The notes under the pieces are model-generated. The model did no database searches. It was not told the origin of the DNA and saw only the letters and a list, made by a program, of their open reading frames with translations. Shown piece after piece: positions 1-5,220 of a DNA stretch of 5,565 nt. Both the position numbers and the translations under genes were made by a program. Origin of the DNA: Planctomycetota bacterium (GTDB lineage: Bacteria > Planctomycetota > Planctomycetia > Pirellulales > Pirellulaceae). The stretch spans positions 1 through 5,565 of the forward strand of contig JAJSAJ010000987.1 of NCBI GenBank assembly GCA_024274855.1. The letters are read 5' to 3'. Every line of letters begins with the position of its first letter. Positions within the stretch are counted from its first letter, which is position 1.

Positions 1-2802
1 AAAGTCGGCCCAGTGGTGACCATCCAGATAGACGCCGAAGATCACTAGCACGCCTTTGCTGTACATCGTCGCCAGTTTGGCTTCCTGCCGCGTCCAATTG
101 ATTCGGCCGTGCCCTTCGCCTCCGCATCCGGTCAGATCGATCGGTTGTTGCCAGCGCAACTGGCCTGTTCTCGCGTCGACAGCGACGATTCGACCGACGT
201 GTTTACCGATTTGGAGCGTTTTGACTTTGGCTTGCTCGGTCTTCGACAGCGATGCGATCCACTTCCGCCGCTGCTCGACAGCCTGTTGACGTTGCTCGGC
301 GGTGACATCGGGCGAAACGAAGAACACCAGGCCGTCGCCGATGGAGATCGAGTTTTGCGGAAATGGTTTGCCTCGGTAAATCCAGAGCTGTTTCCCGGTC
401 TCGATATCGTATGCGAACAGTCGCCCCGCCTGTGACAACGCGTCGTCCCATGGCCGATCCTGGAATGTGGAACCGCGTCGCCTGGCTCCTTCCAGGCTCG
501 ACGCGTCGGCCACTCGGCTACCATAGAGCACATTGCCGACAGACGCCACGTAACCCCAGATATGATGTTTGCTGTTTTCATCAGCCGGCAGCGCGTAGAT
601 TTTCGTTGTCTTACCTGTCTCGGGATTGAGTCGCAGGCATTGCGGACCGACGGCGACAAAAAGCCCCTGTCGGCTGACGGCCATGTTTCCGGCGTTGTGC
701 GACACGTTGTCACGTCCCACACCGGGGATAACACGTCGCCACAGTTTCAGCCCGTTATACGCGTCATAAGCCTCAATGGAATCTTCGCCGGGCACGAACA
801 GTCGCCCGTCAAGCGAGAGCGGAGCGGCCGCCCGCAAGTGCCGTTCGAGTGAATCCTTGGGACCAGGTTCGCCGAACCATAACACGCCAAGTGGACAGCG
901 CACCCGCCGATCGTCGCTGCACGCGACGTTGCCGGGATCGGCATACTGGTGTGTCCAGTTGCCTGCCCCAGGCAGTGATCCTCGCGTGAGCGTGATCCAC
1001 TGACCGTTTGTGCTGGTTGTGATGCGAGCCCCAACGAGTTTCACACGATTGAGCCAGCGGCGCAGGTGCTCCGCGTCCAATGTGCTCGCGCCGGCGGAAA
1101 GTTCGGCCGGCTGTCCGAAGACGGCTTTGCCACCGACCGGCTTGAGCATGCGGAACAGCCTGTCTGGGGTCGCGGGCAGCTCGCCACGGACCATGGCTGA
1201 TTCGGACACGATCAGATTCGCGAAGTAGTCGGCGTAGGGGATCTTATCGATCGGCCAGCACTCGACACAAACACGCTCGCCATAGACACCAGCTTGGTCC
1301 AACGCTTTTCGGACGCGAGCGACTGTTTCCGTATCGGGGTCGACGACATAGATCATCAAGTCGGTACGTTTGGCCAGTTCCAGGGCAAGTTGGCCTGTCT
1401 CACAGCCGGCGATCAGGCAGTAGCCTCGCTTGATCCGTGTCTGCTTGACGATCGATTCAGCCGCCTGCCGCAACATCGCGTTCAGCGGCGAGTTCGCAAA
1501 CGGATCCTCGACCACCGGCTGTGTGACCAAGCCGTGCTTTTTTGATCCCTGAGCCGCAAAGCAGTAGATCATCCCACGATCCGTACTGACCAACAGCTTG
1601 CCGTTCGCGACGGCCAGTCCCTTGGCCTGGCCAGTAACGTCAGCGCCCCACAGTTGCTTGCCGGAAGACGTTTCGACGGCGACGACGCGACCGTCACCCC
1701 CAGCAAGCAGAACATTGCCTGCAAGAATGAGTGATTGGTTGCACAGGCAGGCTGTTGTCCATTTCACCTTGCGGGTTTTGCGATCCAGACCCGAAAGGTG
1801 CGTGCCGGAGGCGACGTATATTGTCTTTGCCGTCACCACCAGTTTCCGGGCCTTCAAGACGGCGAACGTGTCGTGAGTTCTTGCGTCGAACCCGGCAATG
1901 CTCTTAGTTCCGGTATAAACATCGTCACCCGCCAGCAGCGCGTACGTGCCTCCCACGTGAGGGCCGAAGTTCGTTTCGTAAATCAGTTTGCCGCTCTGGC
2001 GATCAAATGCGGCCGGAGAAACACGACCCATTGGAGCGTAAAGAGTCGTCCTGGAAGCCAGCAGGTAGCCCTGAGGCGAAACGCGACTTTGCGGCTTCTC
2101 TCCATACGAATCGTTGCGCCATAGCTCGCGCCCCTCGTCCGCGGCAACGGCAAACAGGAAGACTCCCTCGGCCGGAAAGATTCCCGAACCGAAGAAGGCG
2201 ACACCGTCGTCAACCACCACTCCCGTCCGTACCGGCCAAAGCGAGATCATCTTTCCATGCCCAAGCACTCGCCGATCTTCCGGTGCCGCATGGAACTTCC
2301 ACACCAGCGAACCGTCATCGACATCCTGGCAATACACATAACCGTCGTCAGAACCGACGAACAGGCGGCGGCCGACAATGGTCGGAGCCAGTCGAATCGG
2401 CCCGCCGGTGATCGACGTCCAACGGATTCGTCCCGTTTGTGCATCCAGACAATAGACTTTGTTGTCAGCCGAGGAACCAAAGAACACAGAACGGCCGTTC
2501 GCGACCGGCTGAAAAACATCATCAAAATGGACGCGTCGCCCTTCCGGAATCCCCTCGTTATTGACGGCTCTGGGGTTCGGATCACCCCAAGCCGGTTGTG
2601 GGCGGTACGTCGACTTGAAGACCCAACTCTTCACTAGTGGCAGCGCAATTCGCTCGAGTGTGATGCCGCTGCGAGCCATATCATGCCGATATGTGGGCCA
2701 GTCTTCAGCAACTGCGGTCGCAGTGGTCACGAGCGCGACGCCGACGACCAGCATCTTGGCAACGAACAGAATACGATGCGAGCGAATTGGGCTGAGTATC
2801 AC
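1..2802 (-). CDS. Secreted PQQ-type beta-propeller protein with embedded methyltransferase-like domain (C-terminus beyond window)
   Basis: The frame is open for 934 codons without a stop and runs off the left edge. An in-frame TAG at 2809-2811 lies just upstream of the GTG start, and AAGGG sits 9 nt before it; ATG 2754 is the alternative but would remove the basic n-region. Residues 1-32 are a Sec signal peptide (basic RSHR and K16, hydrophobic core, cleavage probably after AVA-32). The mature protein opens with DWPTYRHDMARSG, typical of this family. PQQ-propeller strands recur, for example KVYCLDAQTGRIRW (115-128), YVYCQDVDDGSLVW (155-168), AVETSSGKQLW (375-385), SIEAYDAYNGLKLW (675-688), LFAYDIETGKQLW (795-807) and VDARTGQLRW (875-884). 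Residues about 440-600 interrupt the propeller with a class I methyltransferase-like fold: GYCLIAGCETGQLAL (460-474), IYVVDPD (486-492), then IPYADYFANLIVSE (521-534). A Q/R/K-rich stretch (835-865) precedes the last visible blade. Substrate and cofactor are unknown. Family assignment is secure; catalysis is not. Confidence 0.93.
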   Translation of the reverse strand, partial: MILSPIRSHRILFVAKMLVVGVALVTTATAVAEDWPTYRHDMARSGITLERIALPLVKSWVFKSTYRPQPAWGDPNPRAVNNEGIPEGRRVHFDDVFQPVANGRSVFFGSSADNKVYCLDAQTGRIRWTSITGGPIRLAPTIVGRRLFVGSDDGYVYCQDVDDGSLVWKFHAAPEDRRVLGHGKMISLWPVRTGVVVDDGVAFFGSGIFPAEGVFLFAVAADEGRELWRNDSYGEKPQSRVSPQGYLLASRTTLYAPMGRVSPAAFDRQSGKLIYETNFGPHVGGTYALLAGDDVYTGTKSIAGFDARTHDTFAVLKARKLVVTAKTIYVASGTHLSGLDRKTRKVKWTTACLCNQSLILAGNVLLAGGDGRVVAVETSSGKQLWGADVTGQAKGLAVANGKLLVSTDRGMIYCFAAQGSKKHGLVTQPVVEDPFANSPLNAMLRQAAESIVKQTRIKRGYCLIAGCETGQLALELAKRTDLMIYVVDPDTETVARVRKALDQAGVYGERVCVECWPIDKIPYADYFANLIVSESAMVRGELPATPDRLFRMLKPVGGKAVFGQPAELSAGASTLDAEHLRRWLNRVKLVGARITTSTNGQWITLTRGSLPGAGNWTHQYADPGNVACSDDRRVRCPLGVLWFGEPGPKDSLERHLRAAAPLSLDGRLFVPGEDSIEAYDAYNGLKLWRRVIPGVGRDNVSHNAGNMAVSRQGLFVAVGPQCLRLNPETGKTTKIYALPADENSKHHIWGYVASVGNVLYGSRVADASSLEGARRRGSTFQDRPWDDALSQAGRLFAYDIETGKQLWIYRGKPFPQNSISIGDGLVFFVSPDVTAEQRQQAVEQRRKWIASLSKTEQAKVKTLQIGKHVGRIVAVDARTGQLRWQQPIDLTGCGGEGHGRINWTRQEAKLATMYSKGVLVIFGVYLDGHHWADF

Positions 2803-3212
2803 CGATATCTACCCTTGTGTTAATGACAGGCAACAAAGACCAATAAACTGCCAAGAAACGCATGCATTCTGAAACGCGGACATTCGGACCGCCCGTGCGC
2901 TTCGCACCAGCACACGATACATCGTTGCCGTTCAGATATTCGCGGCCAGGAGCAATGCGGCAGTCGGTGCAATCGCTTTCATTTCGTTAACCCCAATTCC
3001 TGCTGGCAGCCAAGGTTTTCTCGTCTATCATCGTAGCGAGTACCTGTCATTGAACTACCATTCTGCCAAGAATCATAGCACATTGAAAGGATGAATGTTG
3101 GCGAAGATGGACCTCCACCGGCACAAAACGGTGTGGGGAGCACGCTCGCCCGACAAGAACGCGCTGTGTGCGCATAGCACGAGACAATGCATTCATGGAT
3201 GACATGGATATG
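2803..3212. other. Intergenic stretch without a convincing gene
   Basis: About 410 bases separate the PQQ start from the end of the truncated toxin. I see no conserved protein, tRNA or clear promoter. Two tiny minus-strand frames are chained by an ATGA overlap: 3050-2979 (23 residues) and 2982-2932 (16 residues, MKAIAPTAALLLAANI). The second reads like the start of a signal peptide that stops abruptly, and GGGG sits a few bases before its ATG. It may be the residue of a lost secreted-protein gene or chance. A short hairpin GTGCG-CTT-CGCAC occurs at 2895-2907 without a T-run. A 63-residue minus frame at 3047-3238 matches no family I know. Confidence 0.5.
2812..2816 (-). promoter_or_regulatory. 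Shine-Dalgarno site deciding the GTG start of the PQQ gene
   Basis: AAGGG on the minus strand lies 9 nt before the GTG at 2802. It supports the GTG over the internal ATG at 2754, which has no comparable site and would leave the signal peptide without its positive n-region. Confidence 0.5.
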
Positions 3213-3216
3213 TCAT
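3199..3216. repeat. Inverted repeat, 7-bp arms and 4-nt loop
   Basis: ATGACAT-GGAT-ATGTCAT is a perfect inverted repeat. It covers the stop codon of the broken toxin frame (3213-3215). There is no T-run on either side, so a rho-independent terminator is not supported. It contains the octamer ATATGTCA, the reverse complement of the TGACATAT repeated at the 4885 promoter, probably by coincidence. Confidence 0.45.
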
Positions 3217-3467
3217 GTGGCAATGCTACGCGGCCCACTTGCGTTTAGTTGCGGCTGCGAGGCATTGAGGCGATTCGTTCTTGAGAATGAGTTTTCCGAG
3301 AGATCGACGAAGTTGAGCGGTGGGCCAATCCGATGCCATTTTAGCGATTCGATATCCGATGCCAAGCAATCGTTGAAATAGGTGCCAAGCCCGGTATTCT
3401 GAGATTCATAGAAGTCCGCGCCTATTTCCAAGTCACGTTCGGCCTCGGGCAACAGCCGAAGTTTCAT
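3213..3467 (-). pseudogene. ParE/RelE-family toxin, C-terminal half replaced
   Basis: The first about 42 residues match the start of ParE/RelE-superfamily toxins: MKLRLLPEAERDLEIGADFY, then ESQNTGLGTYFNDCLASDIESL, corresponding to beta-1 and the two-helix hairpin. Intact members are usually about 95-100 residues and continue with a GIHxxxFGYHR-like strand, a KRFPFAIYY-like strand and a final strand with an R/D-rich end. None of that is present in any minus-strand frame downstream. The reading frame instead continues for about 42 unrelated residues rich in N, S and R, ending at 84 residues. The break lies near base 3340. The ATG overlaps the antitoxin stop (ATGA, 3464-3467), so translation is probably coupled. 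Without the C-terminal sheet the mRNA interferase or gyrase-poisoning fold cannot be complete, so I call it a likely inactive remnant. A short functional variant is possible but unlikely. Confidence 0.7.
3232..3326. repeat. Possible small repeat element bounded by 7-bp inverted repeats
   Basis: GGCCCAC at 3232-3238 and GTGGGCC at 3320-3326 form perfect inverted ends around about 80 bases. The segment lies entirely in the part of the toxin frame that has lost family similarity. No target-site duplication is visible at the ends, and seven bases can pair by chance. It may be a small interspersed or MITE-like sequence tied to the toxin disruption. Confidence 0.25.
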
Positions 3468-3688
3468 TGGAGACGTTCCCGCAGCCGCTTTTTCGCATCA
3501 TCCCATTCAATGAACGCAGTTCTTCCCTCGCGTACGGCGGCGCGTCGACGGTCCAGAATGTCGCCATGCCAATCCGGCGACGCGACATCCGTTGGACGTC
3601 GAGACAACTCATCCCAAAGACGTTCCATTAGTACAATCTTTTCAGCGACCGAAAGGTTCTCAATGGCTATTGTTGTTGGTGTATTCAT
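3464..3688 (-). CDS. Addiction-module antitoxin (unstable antitoxin / stabilization-protein family)
   Basis: This 74-residue protein has the pattern of the putative addiction-module component family (Pfam Unstab_antitox type), the usual partner of ParE/RelE toxins. An N-terminal helix contains LSVAEKIVLMERLWDEL (12-28), followed by a proline-containing linker with SPDWHGDILDRRRAAV (37-52), then a charged C-terminal helix ending WDDAKKRLRERLQ (62-74). The linker and C-terminal helix are the expected toxin-wrapping part. The start at 3688 fits the family N-terminus; the frame is open 15 codons further upstream, but that extension is not family-like. No close Shine-Dalgarno site is seen (GGAG is 13 nt away), whereas a TACAAT box lies 7 nt before the ATG. 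The gene overlaps the downstream toxin by 4 bases. With the toxin broken, it may now act as an orphan antitoxin able to neutralise related toxins elsewhere; that is inference. Confidence 0.85.
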   Translation of the reverse strand: MNTPTTIAIENLSVAEKIVLMERLWDELSRRPTDVASPDWHGDILDRRRAAVREGRTAFIEWDDAKKRLRERLQ

Positions 3689-3695
3689 GGACCCA

Positions 3696-3701
3696 ATTGT
3701 A
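3696..3701 (-). promoter_or_regulatory. Candidate -10 box of the antitoxin operon
   Basis: TACAAT on the minus strand matches five of six bases of the sigma70 -10 consensus and ends 7 nt before the antitoxin ATG, so transcription would start at or next to the start codon. No good -35 hexamer is seen at 16-18 nt spacing. Confidence 0.4.
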
Positions 3702-3707
3702 CTCCAA

Positions 3708-3723
3708 TGATTGCCGGCAATCA
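3708..3723. repeat. Perfect 16-bp palindrome upstream of the antitoxin gene, candidate operator
   Basis: TGATTGCC followed directly by GGCAATCA is a perfect palindrome without a spacer. It lies 6 nt upstream of the candidate -10 box and covers the place where the -35 region would be. That is the usual position for autorepression of TA operons. Which protein would bind is unknown, because this antitoxin family has no recognisable helix-turn-helix. Confidence 0.5.
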
Positions 3724-3777
3724 GACACGCCACCGAATCCGCGAACGGCCAGCGACTTGGATTTCAGATTCCGCGCC

Positions 3778-3795
3778 CAACCGCCGCTCCGGTTG
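3778..3795 (-). terminator. Weak hairpin downstream of the HEPN-like gene
   Basis: CAACCG-(6 nt)-CGGTTG lies 20-38 bases beyond the HEPN-like stop codon and upstream of the next operon. The 6-bp stem is not followed by T residues on the minus strand, so it is at best a 3'-end hairpin and not a standard intrinsic terminator. Confidence 0.2.
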
Positions 3796-3815
3796 AGCGA
3801 TTTGGTCTACGATAT

Positions 3816-4325
3816 TCACGTGTCGGCATATTCGGGGAATCGATGTACGGCGATGCGAATGACTCGCATCAGGTCCCGACCCTGACCAGACGTCAATAAA
3901 GTCCAAATGGGAAAACTGTATTCTACGGGTGCGTGTTGTGGCTCTGCATGCGGCCATGGGTATTCTGAATTTGGACCATCGTTGGCAAGATCTGGCGTGA
4001 GGCGTTCCAAGTCATAGGCGATAGGCTGGACGGCACGAATCCAATTCTGAAAGTCAGTGAACCTGTTGAACGAGAACAGGTTCGCAATTCGTTCACGGTC
4101 CTTTTGTCGAATATGGCCCAAGAATCGCAGGAATTGCACGAACCCAGCATGACTTCTGGGCGGGGGAATTCCAGATCGCCAAAAATAAGCCTTCGCAAGT
4201 TTTTCCGTGATCATTTGCAGATAGTGGAGGGAATGACATTGTGCACTCCCCTGCCCACGGAGCAAAACAAAGGCATAGTGGTCGGATTTCGCCTGTTTCC
4301 ACCAGAGCTCTTGTTGACTATTCAT
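3816..4325 (-). CDS. HEPN-like alpha-helical protein of unknown function
   Basis: This 169-residue protein has no signal peptide or membrane segment. Its N-terminus, ELWWKQAKSDHYAFVLL (6-22), then CHSLHYLQMITEKLAKAYF (30-48) and WRSG (49-52), follows the HEPN pattern of a W..A..D...A..L helix followed by an (F/C)H..Q...EK.LKA helix. Helical segments continue (62-110), then NSEYPWP (119-125) and a C-terminal helix about 147-163. HEPN ribonucleases carry R-x4-6-H; I see only RFLGH (67-71, x3) and R154-x6-H161 outside the expected place, so a nuclease role is unproven and the domain may be a non-catalytic or regulatory HEPN. The ATG lies inside the end of the upstream gene (ATGAATAG, 8-base overlap), implying coupling. 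A longer frame starting at 4490 is open, but its first 55 residues only shadow the upstream gene. Nucleotidyltransferase-type partners common with HEPN are absent. Confidence 0.75.
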   Translation of the reverse strand: MNSQQELWWKQAKSDHYAFVLLRGQGSAQCHSLHYLQMITEKLAKAYFWRSGIPPPRSHAGFVQFLRFLGHIRQKDRERIANLFSFNRFTDFQNWIRAVQPIAYDLERLTPDLANDGPNSEYPWPHAEPQHAPVEYSFPIWTLLTSGQGRDLMRVIRIAVHRFPEYADT

Positions 4326-4650
4326 TCGTGAAGTGGATTGCGTTCTCGAGAGACCAGTTGCCGGGAAGTTGCAGTTCTGCTGTCCGGATTCGCTCCCATT
4401 GTTGCGGAGTGACATCCAGGACAAACAATTTGTGGGCAGTTTCCATTCCGGTGTCGACGCCGAAATCAATCGGCTCAAGGGCGCTGTCATTTCGGTCGCC
4501 GATGAGGTTGTTGACTTCGATCAAGCGTATTTCCCGTTCACTCGCGTTCGCTGGCAAGTAGTGCACGGCGACAATGCCGGGATCGGTTTTCAGGTGCTCT
4601 CTGGCGTACCAACTGGCCATTGAATCTCGATTGAACTGTATTGCTGGCAT
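4318..4650 (-). CDS. Conserved-looking 110-residue protein paired with the HEPN-like gene
   Basis: I do not recognise a named family. The protein is soluble and acidic, without a signal peptide. It reads as a compact alpha/beta fold: an N-terminal helix (MASWYAREHL, 11-20), a strand IVAVHYLP (26-33), a strand with REIRLIEVN (39-47), a loop with DRNDSALEPIDFGVDTG (52-68), a strand HKLFVLDVTP (73-82), a short helix QQWERIRTAEL (83-93), and LPGNWSL (95-101). The D/E-rich loop and the L-x-L-P-x-x-W ending give it the look of a real conserved family. The start at 4650 has GGAG 8 nt upstream, a textbook spacing. It overlaps the HEPN-like gene by 8 bases and so is its obligate partner by arrangement. 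A role as antitoxin, adaptor or sensor for the HEPN protein is possible but not shown. Confidence 0.8.
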   Translation of the reverse strand: MPAIQFNRDSMASWYAREHLKTDPGIVAVHYLPANASEREIRLIEVNNLIGDRNDSALEPIDFGVDTGMETAHKLFVLDVTPQQWERIRTAELQLPGNWSLENAIHFTNE

Positions 4651-4658
4651 CGTGTATT

Positions 4659-4662
4659 CTCC
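4659..4662 (-). promoter_or_regulatory. Strong Shine-Dalgarno site of the 110-residue protein
   Basis: GGAG on the minus strand with 8 nt to the ATG at 4650. It fixes the start against the in-frame M11 and contrasts with the two TA operons, which lack such a site. Confidence 0.65.
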
Positions 4663-4792
4663 AGATGTCAGAAGTGTGTGTTTCCTTCTCGCAGAACGTT
4701 TGCGATAACGGGGCGGTGAGTGGACTCTTCATTTACGACACGCCTATTACCGCTCCGGTTCATCGCTTTCTTCTGTCGTATCATACTGTACC

Positions 4793-4822
4793 TGGCCCGG
4801 AAGAGCATGGCCCGGAAGAGCA
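4793..4822. repeat. Perfect tandem duplication of 15 bp
   Basis: TGGCCCGGAAGAGCA occurs twice without a gap, at 4793-4807 and 4808-4822, in the intergenic region between the divergent operons. It ends 27 bases before the -35 box of the TA promoter. It may be a replication-slippage duplication or a doubled protein-binding site. Confidence 0.85.
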
Positions 4823-4849
4823 AGAAAACACGAAGAAATCATGTCGGAC

Positions 4850-4877
4850 TTGACATATGCCAAATGTGACATATAGT
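4850..4877 (+). promoter_or_regulatory. Sigma70-type promoter of the RelE/XRE operon
   Basis: TTGACA (4850-4855) is a perfect -35 box, followed after 16 bases by TATAGT (4872-4877), five of six for the -10 box. The -10 ends 7 nt before the toxin ATG at 4885, so the transcript should begin at or beside the start codon. Confidence 0.7.
4851..4874. repeat. Direct repeat TGACATAT x2 overlapping the promoter, candidate operator
   Basis: TGACATAT at 4851-4858 and again at 4867-4874, a 16-bp period. One copy overlaps the -35 box and the other the -10 box, so a protein bound to them would block RNA polymerase. The XRE antitoxin of this operon is the natural candidate. An added half-site ATGTC at 4841-4845 forms an inverted pair with the first copy. 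Confidence 0.45.
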
Positions 4878-4884
4878 TACTTAG

Positions 4885-5220
4885 ATGAATGGAGACAAAC
4901 CACTTGTTTGGCTGCACGGTGAAGTCAAAACGCCGCCGTTTTCGTTGGAAGCTCGAATTGAAGCTGGCCTGCTGCTGCGACGCCTCCAAGACGGTGAACG
5001 TATTGGGTTACCACATAGCCGTCCGATGCCGTCAATTGGACGGCGGTGCCATGAATTGCGCATCATCGATGAAGATGTGACGTGGAGAGTCATTTACCGA
5101 ACGTATGCAGACGCAATCGTAATCGGTGAAGTGTTCGCGAAGAAAACCAACACAACACCAAAGAAAGTGATCGACGCATGTAAGCGGCGATTTAAGAAGT
5201 ACGACGAGGATATCGAATGA
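4885..5220 (+). CDS. RelE/HigB-like toxin (phage Gp49-like family)
   Basis: This 111-residue protein matches the Gp49-like/HigB branch of the RelE superfamily, ribosome-dependent or free mRNA interferases that stop translation. It opens with KPLVWLHGEVKTPPFS (5-20), then helix EARIEAGLLLRRLQDGE (22-38), SRPMPSIGRRCHELRI (45-60) holding the conserved E57-x-R59, the strand TWRVIYR (66-72), then GEVFAKKTNTTPKKVI (81-96) with the conserved F-x-KKT, and a basic C-terminal helix (97-106). Length is usual and all expected blocks are present, so it looks intact. An in-frame TAG at 4882-4884 directly precedes the ATG, so no longer start exists. No Shine-Dalgarno site is seen. The toxin precedes its antitoxin, with an ATGA overlap at 5217-5220, the HigBA-like order. 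The operon is transcribed divergently from the HEPN pair. Confidence 0.88.
   Translation: MNGDKPLVWLHGEVKTPPFSLEARIEAGLLLRRLQDGERIGLPHSRPMPSIGRRCHELRIIDEDVTWRVIYRTYADAIVIGEVFAKKTNTTPKKVIDACKRRFKKYDEDIE

Noticed and set aside
132..734. A 200-codon minus-strand frame and several shorter frames on both strands across 1-2640
   Set aside because: All lie inside the PQQ coding region in other frames; only the frame with codon positions aligned to base 1 gives propeller motifs and stays open for 934 codons.
2895..2907. Hairpin GTGCG-CTT-CGCAC as a terminator
   Set aside because: The stem is short, there is no T-run, and no gene end lies close to it.
3047..3238. A 63-codon minus-strand frame after the broken toxin
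   Set aside because: It does not contain the missing toxin C-terminus or any motif I know; probably chance.
4326..4490. N-terminal extension of the HEPN-like gene to 224 residues
   Set aside because: The extra 55 residues overlap the 110-residue gene out of frame and are low-complexity; the ATG at 4325 fits the HEPN start and the overlap geometry.
4780..4785. TATGAT on the minus strand as the -10 box for the HEPN operon
   Set aside because: No -35 partner at a proper distance, and it would give a leader of over 120 nt; not supported.
4641..4853. A 70-codon plus-strand frame in the divergent intergenic region
   Set aside because: No family resemblance; it contains the 15-bp tandem repeat and has no ribosome binding site.
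3199..4874. Shared TGACATAT-type motif linking the 3199-3216 palindrome with the TA promoter at 4850
   Set aside because: TGACAT occurs at several other places in the window (for example near 302, 4233 and 4410), so the match is likely coincidental.
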